In this document: positions 9,653-17,225 of the stretch, one piece after another
Layout of the letters: every line of letters starts with the position of its first letter
How positions within the stretch are numbered: position 1 is the first letter of the stretch
DNA from: Aquabacterium sp.
GTDB lineage: Bacteria > Pseudomonadota > Gammaproteobacteria > Burkholderiales > Burkholderiaceae_C
NCBI RefSeq assembly: GCF_029946005.1
Contig: NZ_JAQSDR010000006.1
Location: 310,001-374,000, forward strand
Reading direction: 5' to 3'
DNA length: 64,000 nucleotides
The notes under the pieces: model-generated
The model's input: only the letters and a program-made list of their open reading frames with translations
What the model was told of the DNA's origin: nothing
Databases searched by the model: none
Position numbers and translations under genes: made by a program

Positions 9653-10402
9653 ATGCAGCACGCCATCCTGAACATCTCGTCTTACCTGTTCGTGACCCTG
9701 AATGACACGGTCGCACTGAGGGAGCGCCTTCACGAGCGCGCCCACACACTCGGCTTGAAGGGAACCGTGCTGATCGCCGAAGAGGGCATCAACCTCTTCT
9801 TGGCCGGACCGGCAGAAGCGGTGCGAGCCTGGGTGACTGACCTGCAGTCCGACCCGCGATTCACGCACATCGCGCCCAAAGAAAGCTGGTCAGAAACGAC
9901 GCCGTTCAAAAGGCTGCTGGTCAAGGTTAAGAACGAGATCATCCGCATGAACCACCCCACCATCCGCCCGGATGTGGAAGGGGCAGAAGGCCGCGCGCCC
10001 GCCGTGGACGCGCCCACTCTGAAGCGCTGGCTGGACCAGGGCCATGACGACGACGGCCGCGAGGTCGTCACGCTGGACACGCGCAATGCCTTCGAGGTGG
10101 ATTTCGGCACCTTCGAGGGCGCCATTGACTGGCGCCTGGGCAAATTCAGCGAGTTCCCGGACCAGGTGCTGGCCCACAAGGATGGTTTCCAAGGCAAGAC
10201 CGTGGTGAGCTTTTGCACCGGCGGCATCCGCTGCGAAAAAGCGGCCCTGTTCATGGCCGAGGCCGGCGTGGACCATGTCTACCAGCTGGACGGCGGCATC
10301 CTCAAGTACTTTGAGCTGGCGGGCGGGGCGCACTACCAGGGCACTTGCTTCGTGTTCGATGAGCGAGAAGCGCTGGGGGCGGATTTGGCGCCAGGCCGCT
10401 GA
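9653..10402 (+). CDS. trhO: Rhodanese-type tRNA uridine-34 hydroxylase (TrhO/YceA, UPF0176)
   Basis: 249 residues. TrhO family members hydroxylate U34 of several tRNAs in cmo5U/mo5U synthesis. The N-terminal acylphosphatase-like domain (1-95) contains KGTVLIAEEGINLFLAGP. The rhodanese domain (about 115-225) has DTRNAFEVDFGTFEGA and the active-site loop CTGGIRCEKA with Cys188. It ends soon after GGAHYQGTCFVFDERE, so the C-terminal cysteine-rich extension found in longer homologues (about 300-350 residues) is absent. An upstream in-frame start at 9620 is possible, but family length and the promoter position favour the ATG at 9653. Confidence 0.88.
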   Translation: MQHAILNISSYLFVTLNDTVALRERLHERAHTLGLKGTVLIAEEGINLFLAGPAEAVRAWVTDLQSDPRFTHIAPKESWSETTPFKRLLVKVKNEIIRMNHPTIRPDVEGAEGRAPAVDAPTLKRWLDQGHDDDGREVVTLDTRNAFEVDFGTFEGAIDWRLGKFSEFPDQVLAHKDGFQGKTVVSFCTGGIRCEKAALFMAEAGVDHVYQLDGGILKYFELAGGAHYQGTCFVFDEREALGADLAPGR

Positions 10403-10424
10403 CAAACTGACCCACCGTCAAAGT

Positions 10425-10553
10425 TCAAGGCGGCGTGGGGTCAAAGTCATCGTCCAAGGCGAATTCGCCCCGCTTGTAGGCGTCGATGATGGACAGGGCT
10501 TCTTCCACGAAGGCCTGCCGCACGCGCAGCTTGGCACCACCCACCGGACTCAT
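10425..10553 (-). CDS. Small 42-residue ORF at the end of the restriction-modification operon
   Basis: The ORF encodes MSPVGGAKLRVRQAFVEEA followed by a helix and an acidic tail (DDDFDPTPP). It starts 21 bases after the HNH nuclease stop on the same strand. A strong GGAGAGG sits 3 bases before the ATG. The N-terminal half is predicted to be helical and basic. No homologue is recognised. Its position suggests co-expression with the methyltransferase and nuclease. It could be an auxiliary or controller-like peptide, or simply a downstream conserved gene; function is unknown. Confidence 0.55.
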   Translation of the reverse strand: MSPVGGAKLRVRQAFVEEALSIIDAYKRGEFALDDDFDPTPP

Positions 10554-10574
10554 GGCCCTCTCCAAGCGCCTGCT

Positions 10575-11180
10575 TCAACCCAGTGGGTTGGATGCCTCGG
10601 CCGCCTGCTTCGGAAATTTCTTGATCAGCCACTTCAGGACCTCCAGCTGATCCTGCGATGTGGCACGGCGCACCTGGATCAACAGTTTCTGCAAATCAGG
10701 CCTCGTCAGGGTGGCGTTGGACGCGCCTTCATTGCACACAGAACAAATGGCTCGAAGATTGGAGGGGTCATCTGTGCCACCCACGCTTTTGTCAATGACG
10801 TGACCTAAATGCAGCCTGGTTTTTCTGGTGCTGTCATAAGGGTGCGTCTCACCAGCCACCGCGCCACACATCTGACAGGTGAATCCATTGCGATCTAATA
10901 CAAAAGCCCGCGTTTCTTTTGAAATGCCACGTGCAAATGCCGGTTGGGGCTTCGCAATTTCCAGAAGGTATTGCCCGGGCTTCAACTCGCTGCGGTCGTT
11001 GTGCGTCAGGATCAAAAAGCCTTCCTCGGTGCGGAGTTCACGGACGCGCCGCCCCCATTCCGACTGATTGTCGGCAATCACGCGCAACTCTTCCGAATCC
11101 ATGACGCGGCCAATGTTAGCCAGGAAGTGGGCACGCAATTTACCGCGTGCGCCGCCCCGAGCCACCTTTGCCTTGCTCAT
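10575..11180 (-). CDS. HNH restriction endonuclease (type II, partner of the adjacent C5 methyltransferase)
   Basis: 201 residues from the ATG at 11180, which overlaps the methyltransferase stop (ATGA); upstream starts would lie inside that gene. An N-terminal winged-helix-like DNA-binding region (~12-70: LRAHFLANIGRVMDSEEL... WGRRVRELRTEEGF) precedes a Zn-finger HNH nuclease. The first CxxC is at 102-105, HLGH at 124-127, DDPSNLRAICSVCN at 137-150, with the second CxxC at 146-149. This matches the HNH endonuclease family repeatedly found next to Dcm-type methyltransferases. It cleaves unmethylated DNA; the recognition site cannot be read from sequence. Confidence 0.88.
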   Translation of the reverse strand: MSKAKVARGGARGKLRAHFLANIGRVMDSEELRVIADNQSEWGRRVRELRTEEGFLILTHNDRSELKPGQYLLEIAKPQPAFARGISKETRAFVLDRNGFTCQMCGAVAGETHPYDSTRKTRLHLGHVIDKSVGGTDDPSNLRAICSVCNEGASNATLTRPDLQKLLIQVRRATSQDQLEVLKWLIKKFPKQAAEASNPLG

Positions 11181-12142
11181 GCCGCGGCTCTTTTCAGTTT
11201 TGGCTTTGCCGCAGCATCGAAGGCCGCGTGGATTTGCAGACCGACTGCGCAAGCCACCGGTGGCGGAAAGGCATTGCCAATTTGGCGGTAGGCAGAAGTT
11301 TTCTTGCCGCTGAATTGCCAGCTGTCGGGAAAGCCCTGGATCCGGGCCGCCATTCGAACGGTGAGCCGAGGCATGCCCACGAAATCTTTGTCGGGCACCT
11401 CATTGGCGATGCCCATACCGTCAACACCCAGGGCAGCCCATGCTTTTTTGGCACGAGTCGGGCCAAGATCCGGACCCCCATGTTTTTTGCTGCCCCCCAC
11501 CAAGGTGGGACCAATGGCACAGGCCCGCTCTCGCCAGGGCTTGGCGCCCCGCCAGCCATTGGAGGCCATGAGGTCAAAAAGTGCATCGCCCACCGTGGGC
11601 GCCGGAACAGGGTGGGCAGAAGGCCAGATGAAGTGCTCCCAGACCTTCTTCTTCAAAGCGACAAAAACCACCCTGGGGCGCAACTGAGGCACGCCAAAAT
11701 CACTGGCATGCAGTAGCCGCCACTCTGCCACATACCCTAGTTTATTCAGATCATTGACGATCTTGGCGCGGTATTCATCGAAAACGGAATCCAGCAAGCC
11801 ACGAACATTTTCAAGCATCACTGCCTGAGGCTTGCATTCAGACACCAAGCGAATGGCCTCGGGAAACAGATCTCTCTCGTCTTCCTGGCCAAGTTGTTTG
11901 CCTGCTTTTGAAAATGGAGGGCAAGGCACGCCGCCCGCCAAAAGCTCAACGCCCTTCCATTTTTCAGCTGAATAGTGGCGCAGATCACCTTCGGTCACAT
12001 TCCAACCGATGCGGTTGATGCGCAGCGTTTGACAGGCAGCCGCCTCAAGCTCCACCAAGCTGACGTGGTCGAACCCGGCTTGCTCCAAGCCCAAGGCTTG
12101 GCCACCAGCACCCGCACAGATTTCTATAGAGCTCAAGGCCAT
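11177..12142 (-). CDS. DNA (cytosine-5-)-methyltransferase
   Basis: 321 residues. It transfers methyl from AdoMet to C5 of cytosine in a specific sequence and protects host DNA from the adjacent HNH nuclease. Motif I is CAGAGGQALGLEQAGF (9-24), motif IV GGVPCPPFSKAG with catalytic Cys74, motif VI ENVRG (111-115), motif VIII QLRPRVVF (153-160), then the target-recognition region. Motif IX is RLTVRMAARIQGFPDSW and motif X YRQIGNAFPPPVA. Short length suggests a small target-recognition domain. No clear ribosome-binding site precedes the ATG. The promoter region contains a LexA-like box. The nuclease gene overlaps its end by 4 bases, so modification is translated first. Confidence 0.94.
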   Translation of the reverse strand: MALSSIEICAGAGGQALGLEQAGFDHVSLVELEAAACQTLRINRIGWNVTEGDLRHYSAEKWKGVELLAGGVPCPPFSKAGKQLGQEDERDLFPEAIRLVSECKPQAVMLENVRGLLDSVFDEYRAKIVNDLNKLGYVAEWRLLHASDFGVPQLRPRVVFVALKKKVWEHFIWPSAHPVPAPTVGDALFDLMASNGWRGAKPWRERACAIGPTLVGGSKKHGGPDLGPTRAKKAWAALGVDGMGIANEVPDKDFVGMPRLTVRMAARIQGFPDSWQFSGKKTSAYRQIGNAFPPPVACAVGLQIHAAFDAAAKPKLKRAAA

Positions 12143-12175
12143 GGCATACGATCATTCAAAATTCACCCATGAACA

Positions 12176-12191
12176 CTGTGTAACTATACAG
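12176..12191. promoter_or_regulatory. LexA-type SOS box over the promoter of the restriction-modification operon
   Basis: CTGT (12176-12179), 8 bases, ACAG (12188-12191) match the CTGT-N8-ACAG LexA consensus exactly. The dyad extends outward by two bases each side (CA...TG). On the minus strand the box contains TATAGT, a good -10 hexamer, placing the predicted transcript start about 30 bases before the methyltransferase ATG at 12142. LexA binding would therefore occlude the promoter. The site is inferred from sequence only. Confidence 0.65.
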
Positions 12192-12214
12192 TGCTTATCA
12201 GCGTACCCATCAGG

Positions 12215-12877
12215 TCATGCTGACTGCGCCTGCAGCAGCGACACCAGCCCTTGGTAAGGCAGCAAATTGGTCCGAACCACCTTGTCAATCGGCTCGACAA
12301 ACCCATCCTGCATCCAGCGCGCCGCCAGCAGCACATTCATGCCGATCATGCCCTCGGCCAGCAAATCAAGACTGAGCTCGGGCAGATCACTGGCCGGAAT
12401 CATGCGCCCCAAGTGCAGCTTGAGCAGTTCGGAGTAATCGCGCGCCGTGGCGCCGCTGAAAGCCGCCACCTCGTTGTCAATGCTCAATGAATCGACCAGC
12501 ATGATCCGACCCCGCCGGGGATCGTCGCGGATGAACTCCAGGAACACGCGGATGGCGGGCTCCAGCAAGCCCAGGGGCGTCTTCTCCGCCGAGGCCATCA
12601 CCGCCAGGGTCTTGGCCATCAGCTCTTCGCGCAAATGCGCGTACACCGCGATGAACAACTGCGGCAGCGTCTTGAACGACTCGTAAAAGTAGCGCTCCGT
12701 CAGATGCGCGGCCACGCACACCTCGCGCACGGTCGCGGCGTGGTAGCCCTTCGTGCCGAACACCTCGATGGCGCCGTCGATGAGCTTGACCCGCCGCTGG
12801 CGCTGGCGGTCCTCGGGCAAGACACCACCGTAGCGGCGCTTGTTCGGGGGGCTGGTGTCAGAAATTAGTCCGTCCAT
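12215..12877 (-). CDS. TetR/AcrR-family transcriptional regulator
   Basis: 220 residues from the ATG at 12877; longer starts would overlap the operator region. The N-terminal HTH spans about 27-75 (LIDGAIEVFGTKGYHAATVR, EVCVAAHLTERYFYESFKT), a classic TetR_N domain. The C-terminal ligand-binding part is helical and lacks a recognisable subfamily signature. It is divergent from the Baeyer-Villiger monooxygenase operon, with two matched dyads in the 82-bp gap. It is likely an autoregulated repressor of that operon, relieved by a substrate or pathway intermediate. Confidence 0.88.
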   Translation of the reverse strand: MDGLISDTSPPNKRRYGGVLPEDRQRQRRVKLIDGAIEVFGTKGYHAATVREVCVAAHLTERYFYESFKTLPQLFIAVYAHLREELMAKTLAVMASAEKTPLGLLEPAIRVFLEFIRDDPRRGRIMLVDSLSIDNEVAAFSGATARDYSELLKLHLGRMIPASDLPELSLDLLAEGMIGMNVLLAARWMQDGFVEPIDKVVRTNLLPYQGLVSLLQAQSA

Positions 12878-12891
12878 AGGGATCACTATAT

Positions 12892-12936
12892 TGACATGGA
12901 TCATTGTCAAAGTTAATCTGACATGATTCTTTGTCA
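12892..12936. promoter_or_regulatory. Tandem TetR operators TGACA-N8-TGTCA
   Basis: Two dyads of identical architecture lie 27 bp apart. The first is TGACA 12892-12896 with TGTCA 12905-12909; the second is TGACA 12919-12923 with TGTCA 12932-12936. Both fall between the divergent TetR and monooxygenase genes. A further half site (TTGACA) lies at 12948-12953. Spacing of about 2.5 helical turns suits two repressor dimers. Confidence 0.65.
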
Positions 12937-12959
12937 CAAAAACGGATTTGACAAGTCTC

Positions 12960-14474
12960 ATGAACCCCCATTCGAACCTGGCTTACAAGCCCCCCGCCGA
13001 TGCGCAAACTGCCCCCGTGCAGCGCCACAAGATCCTGGTGATCGGCACCGGTTTTTCCGGCCTGTGCATGGGCGTGAAGCTGCGCGAAATGGGCGAAAAC
13101 GACTTCGTGCTGCTGGAGCGCGCCGACGACGTGGGCGGCACCTGGCGTGACAACACCTACCCGGGCTGCGCCTGCGATGTGCCCTCGCATTTGTACTCTT
13201 TCTCGTTCGAGCCCAACCCGAACTGGTCGCGCATGTACGCGCCGCAACCCGAGATCTACGCCTACCTCAAGGGCGTGGCCACCAAATACGACCTGCTCAA
13301 GCACATCCGATTCAACGCCAACCTGAACAGCGCGCGCTTCGATGATCAGCGCAAGCTGTGGGTGGTCGAGGCCGACGATGGCCGCGTCTTTGAGGCCGAC
13401 ATCCTGGTGTCCGGCATGGGCGGCCTGAGCAACCCCGCCACGCCCAACATCAAGGGCCTGGACAAGTTCAAGGGCGCCACTTTCCACTCCGCCACCTGGG
13501 ACCACGACTACGACCTGGTCGGCAAGCGCGTGGCCGTGATTGGCAGTGGCGCCAGCGCCATCCAGTTCGTCCCCAACATCGCACCCAAGGTTGAGCAGCT
13601 GTACTACTTCCAGCGCACGCCGCCCTGGGTCGTGCCCAAGGACGACCGCCCGCTGACGCAGCGCGAGCAGGCCGACTTCAGCGCCAACCCCTGGCGCCAA
13701 ACCTGGGAGCGCACCAAGCTGTACTGGACCATGGAGCTGCGCTTCCTGGCCTTCAAGTTCAAGCCCGAGTGGATGGGCCTGGTGGCCAAGGTCGCCAAGC
13801 ACAAGATCCGCCAGGCCATCAAAGACCCGGTGCTGCAAAAGAAGCTCACGCCCGACTACACCCCCGGCTGCAAACGCCTGCTGATCTCGAACGACTACTA
13901 CCCGGCCCTGGCCCGCACCAACATCGATGTCATCACCGAAGGCATCCAGGAAGTGACGCCACGCGGCGTGGTCACCAGCGATGGCGTGGAGCGCCCGGTG
14001 GACGCCATCATCCTGGGCACGGGCTTCAAGGTGCAGGACCCGATCCCGCGCCAGACCATTTTCGGCAAGGGCGGCATCGACCTGGCCGACGTGTGGAAGC
14101 AAGGCCCTGAAGCCTACCTGGGCGTGGCCGTGTCGGGCTTCCCCAACTTCTTCATGCTGATGGGCCCGAACACCGGTCTGGGCCACAACTCCATGGTCTT
14201 CATGATCGAGTCGCAGGCGCATTACATCGTCAGCGCGATCAAGGCCATGAAAGAGCACCGCATCAAGGCACTCAACGTCAAACCCGAAGCGCAAGCGCAG
14301 TTCATCGACAAGGTGCAAAGCGAGTTGAAGCAAACGGTTTGGAGTTCAGGTTGCAAGAGCTGGTATGTGGACGACAAGGGGCGAAACTCCTTGCTGTGGC
14401 CAGGCTTTACATTTGCGTACCGTTTGAAGACGCGCCACTTCAATCTTTCGAAATACACCGCGGACAAAGCATGA
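12960..14474 (+). CDS. FAD-dependent Baeyer-Villiger monooxygenase
   Basis: 504 residues from the ATG at 12960; a TTG at 12948 is an alternative inside the operator region. Type I BVMOs insert one O2-derived oxygen next to a ketone carbonyl, giving an ester or lactone. The FAD Rossmann motif GTGFSG is at 29-34, the BVMO fingerprint FKGATFHSATWD at 170-181, and the NADPH Rossmann motif VIGSGASA at 193-200. The conserved ATG-like motif ILGTGFKV and the end GPNTGLGHNS also fit. It is first in an operon with an esterase, an SDR and an alpha/beta-hydrolase homologue, a classic alcohol-ketone-ester-hydrolysis set. The substrate is unknown. Confidence 0.9.
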   Translation: MNPHSNLAYKPPADAQTAPVQRHKILVIGTGFSGLCMGVKLREMGENDFVLLERADDVGGTWRDNTYPGCACDVPSHLYSFSFEPNPNWSRMYAPQPEIYAYLKGVATKYDLLKHIRFNANLNSARFDDQRKLWVVEADDGRVFEADILVSGMGGLSNPATPNIKGLDKFKGATFHSATWDHDYDLVGKRVAVIGSGASAIQFVPNIAPKVEQLYYFQRTPPWVVPKDDRPLTQREQADFSANPWRQTWERTKLYWTMELRFLAFKFKPEWMGLVAKVAKHKIRQAIKDPVLQKKLTPDYTPGCKRLLISNDYYPALARTNIDVITEGIQEVTPRGVVTSDGVERPVDAIILGTGFKVQDPIPRQTIFGKGGIDLADVWKQGPEAYLGVAVSGFPNFFMLMGPNTGLGHNSMVFMIESQAHYIVSAIKAMKEHRIKALNVKPEAQAQFIDKVQSELKQTVWSSGCKSWYVDDKGRNSLLWPGFTFAYRLKTRHFNLSKYTADKA

Positions 14475-15379
14475 GCATCCAAGCAGTCATCGCCAACATG
14501 ATTCTTCGTTGGCAGTTCAAAAGCAAGGGCCGTGGTCCGATTGATGTGCCCAAAGTCCGCCACATGATCACCAAGGCGGCCAGTCGCTACCCCGCGCCCC
14601 CGAAGGAGATCAAACACACTCCGGTGGCGGCCAAGGGCGACTCGGGCTTGTGCGCCGCCGAATGGCTGAGCGTGGCCAACCCGCAGCGCACCGTGTTGTA
14701 TTTCCACGGGGGCGGTTACTTTTTCTGTGGCCTGGACACCCACCGCCCCACCTGCTCCTACCTGGCCCGCAGTGCCCAGGCTCAGGTGCTGTCGGTCGAT
14801 TACCGCATGGCCCCCGAGAACATTTTCCCGGCCGCCGTCGATGACGCCGTGGCCTGGTGGAAAGAGCTGCTGAGCCAGGGCATCTCGCCTAAGAGCGTGG
14901 TGTTCGCGGGCGACTCGGCCGGGGGTGGCCTGGCCATGGCCTGCCTGGTGGCCTCGCGCGACCAAGGCCTGCCGATGCCCTCGGGCGCGGTGCTGTTCTC
15001 ACCCTGGGCCGACTTGTCTTGCTCTGGTGAAACCATGAAGACGCTGGCCGATGCCGACGTGATGTTCAACCCCGAATCCCTGCCGCAAGCCGCGACGTTT
15101 TACCTGGCAGGGCAATCGGCCACGCACCCGCTGGCCTCGCCGCTGTTCGCTGACCTGAAGGGCCTGCCGCCCCTCATGATCCACGCCAGCAAGCACGAGA
15201 TCCTGCTGTCCGACTCGACCCGCCTGCACGACCGCGCGCGCCAGCAAGGCGTGCAAAGCGAGATTCACCTGAAGGCCAAGATGCCGCACGTTTGGCCCAC
15301 GATGGTGATGTTGCCTGAAGGGCGCCAGAGCCTGAAAGAATCCGCCCAGTTCATCACGCGCGTCACGACCGGAGCCTGA
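14471..15379 (+). CDS. HSL-family (family IV) esterase/alpha-beta hydrolase
   Basis: 302 residues, with start overlapping the monooxygenase stop (ATGA). The oxyanion motif HGGG is at 79-82 and the nucleophile elbow GDSAGG at 147-152 (Ser149). A likely acid lies in HEILLSDS (around 242-249) and the His in PHVWP (His273). These are the hormone-sensitive-lipase-type motifs. The natural role is hydrolysis of the ester or lactone made by the upstream monooxygenase. An in-frame start at 14339 would lie within the monooxygenase gene and is not supported. Confidence 0.9.
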   Translation: MSIQAVIANMILRWQFKSKGRGPIDVPKVRHMITKAASRYPAPPKEIKHTPVAAKGDSGLCAAEWLSVANPQRTVLYFHGGGYFFCGLDTHRPTCSYLARSAQAQVLSVDYRMAPENIFPAAVDDAVAWWKELLSQGISPKSVVFAGDSAGGGLAMACLVASRDQGLPMPSGAVLFSPWADLSCSGETMKTLADADVMFNPESLPQAATFYLAGQSATHPLASPLFADLKGLPPLMIHASKHEILLSDSTRLHDRARQQGVQSEIHLKAKMPHVWPTMVMLPEGRQSLKESAQFITRVTTGA

Positions 15380-15384
15380 TCGCC

Positions 15385-16248
15385 ATGAAGTCCTTCAAGA
15401 ACAAGGTTGCCGCCATCACCGGCGCGGCCTCCGGCATGGGCCGCACCCTGGCCGTTGAGCTGGCCAAGCGTGGCTGCCACCTGGCCCTGAGCGATGTCAA
15501 CGAGGCCGACCTGGCCAAGACGGCCCAACTGGCTGGCGTGCACGGCGTCAAGGTCACCATCGCCAAGCTGGACGTGGCCAACCGCGACGCTGTCTTCGCC
15601 TGGGCCGACCAGGTCGCCCAGGACCATGGCCGGGTCAATTTGATCTTCAACAATGCGGGCGTGGCGCTGACGGCCCCCGCCGATTCGGTCTCGATCACCG
15701 ACTTCGAGTGGATCATGGGCATCAACTTCTGGGGCGTGATCCACGGCACCCAGGCCTTCATGCCGCACCTGAAAGCCTCGGGCGATGGCCACGTCATCAA
15801 CACCTCCAGCCTGTTCGGGCTGATGGCCGTGCCCACGCAAGGCACCTACAACGCCAGCAAGTTCGCCGTGCGCGGCTACACCGAAGCTCTGCGCATGGAG
15901 CTTGAAATGCAAGGTTCGTGCGTCAGCGCCACTTGCGTGCACCCGGGCGGCATCGCCACCAACATCGCCATGGCTGGCAAGATCGACCCGGCGATGGAAA
16001 AACTCACGGGCGTCAGTGCCGAGGCGCAAAAGCGCCGGGCCAACAAGTTGATCAACGTCACCACCGCCGAATCGGCGGCTTTGCAGATCCTCGCTGGCGT
16101 TGAGAACAACGAGCGCCGTGTGCTGGTCGGCCCGGATGCCAAGCGGCTGGACAAGTTGGTTCGCCTGCTGGGCTCCTGGTACCAGCCGCTGGTGATGCGC
16201 CAGCTGAAGCGCATGAACAAGCCACGCACCCAGGCCACCACGAACTGA
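15385..16248 (+). CDS. SDR-family NAD(P)-dependent oxidoreductase
   Basis: 287 residues, 5 bases after the esterase gene. Cofactor motif TGAASGMG (12-19), NNAG (89-92), and active-site Ser141, Tyr155 and Lys159 (YNASK) make a complete classical SDR. It would interconvert an alcohol and a ketone, supplying the ketone for the Baeyer-Villiger enzyme. The C-terminal basic extension (about 250-287) is longer than in minimal SDRs and resembles the acetoin dehydrogenase-like SDRs found in such operons. Confidence 0.9.
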   Translation: MKSFKNKVAAITGAASGMGRTLAVELAKRGCHLALSDVNEADLAKTAQLAGVHGVKVTIAKLDVANRDAVFAWADQVAQDHGRVNLIFNNAGVALTAPADSVSITDFEWIMGINFWGVIHGTQAFMPHLKASGDGHVINTSSLFGLMAVPTQGTYNASKFAVRGYTEALRMELEMQGSCVSATCVHPGGIATNIAMAGKIDPAMEKLTGVSAEAQKRRANKLINVTTAESAALQILAGVENNERRVLVGPDAKRLDKLVRLLGSWYQPLVMRQLKRMNKPRTQATTN

Positions 16249-16255
16249 CACCCGC

Positions 16256-17224
16256 ATGACCTGGCTCAATCGCATTTGGTGGTCGTGCGTCCTGTTGGGA
16301 CTCGGCCTGGCAGTCGCTGTGACCGTCTCATGGGAGCCTGATCGCCAGATCGGGCCGCTGGTGGCCAACTGGGCGAAGGAGCCATCCACTTTCGTCGAGC
16401 TGGACAGCATGCAGGCCCACATCCGCGACACCGGGCCGCGCAATGATCCCGTGCCCATCGTGCTCTTGCATGGCATGGCCTCCAGCCTGCACAGCTGGGA
16501 AGGCTGGCAGCAGGAACTGCAAAAGACGCGGCGGGTCATCTCGGTCGACCTGCCGGGCTTTGGTCTGACTGGCCCCAGTCCTCAAGGCGAATACCACATT
16601 GATGCTTACACGCGCTTCGTGCTGCGCCTGCTGGATTCCCTGGGCGTCAAGCGGGTGATGCTGGTGGGCAATGCCCTGGGGGGTGAAGTGGCCTGGCAGA
16701 CTGCCATCCTGGCGCCCGAGCGCGTGCGCAAGCTGGTGCTGATCGACTCCGACGGCTATGCGCAATCAGCGCTGTCCATGCCCGTCGCCTTCCAGATCGC
16801 CAGCGCGCGCAGTTGGCGATGGATCGCAGAGCGCATCCTGCCGCGCGCCGTGGTCGAGTCCAGCGTGCGCAGCGTGTTTGGCGACCCCAGCAAAGTCACG
16901 CCGGAAAAGGTTCAACGCTATTTCGAGTTGGCTTTGCGCGTGGGCAACCGGCGTGCGCTGTTCCAGCGCATGGACCAGGCGCAATGGGGCGCCAGCTCGC
17001 ACATGATTCGGCGGGTGCAGCAACCCACGCTGGTGCTGTGGGGGCTGAAAGACGGGATGGTCTCGCCCGCCAATGGGTCGCAGTTCTGCCGGGAAATCCA
17101 GCACTGCACGCTGGTCACCTTTCCCGGCCTGGGCCACATTCCGCAAGAGGAAGATCCTCAGCAGACCTTGAAGGCAGCCATGCCCTTCCTGGCCCAATCA
17201 GCCAGCACAGCCCCCCGCAAGTAA
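16256..17224 (+). CDS. Alpha/beta-hydrolase-fold protein lacking the serine nucleophile
   Basis: 322 residues with an N-terminal membrane anchor (about 8-24, WWSCVLLGLGLAVAVTV). The fold is clear: oxyanion HGMASSLHSW (72-81), VDLPGFGLTG (97-106), an acid in WGLKDGMVSP (Asp266) and His in GLGHIPQEED (His294). The nucleophile elbow reads GNALGG (138-143), with Ala140 where GNSLGG would place the serine. The codon is GCC. It is therefore a pseudo-enzyme, or uses another chemistry. It closes the monooxygenase operon, so it may bind the hydrophobic substrate or a partner at the membrane. Confidence 0.85.
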   Translation: MTWLNRIWWSCVLLGLGLAVAVTVSWEPDRQIGPLVANWAKEPSTFVELDSMQAHIRDTGPRNDPVPIVLLHGMASSLHSWEGWQQELQKTRRVISVDLPGFGLTGPSPQGEYHIDAYTRFVLRLLDSLGVKRVMLVGNALGGEVAWQTAILAPERVRKLVLIDSDGYAQSALSMPVAFQIASARSWRWIAERILPRAVVESSVRSVFGDPSKVTPEKVQRYFELALRVGNRRALFQRMDQAQWGASSHMIRRVQQPTLVLWGLKDGMVSPANGSQFCREIQHCTLVTFPGLGHIPQEEDPQQTLKAAMPFLAQSASTAPRK

Positions 17225-17225
17225 T

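Noticed and set aside
7955-9868. 637-codon minus-strand open frame across the AraC gene, alkB and trhO
   Set aside because: It runs antisense to alkB and overlaps three well-supported genes; the sequence is low-complexity shadow coding.
12858-14333. 491-codon open frame opposite the Baeyer-Villiger monooxygenase
   Set aside because: The opposite frame has the full BVMO fingerprint and two Rossmann motifs; this one has none.
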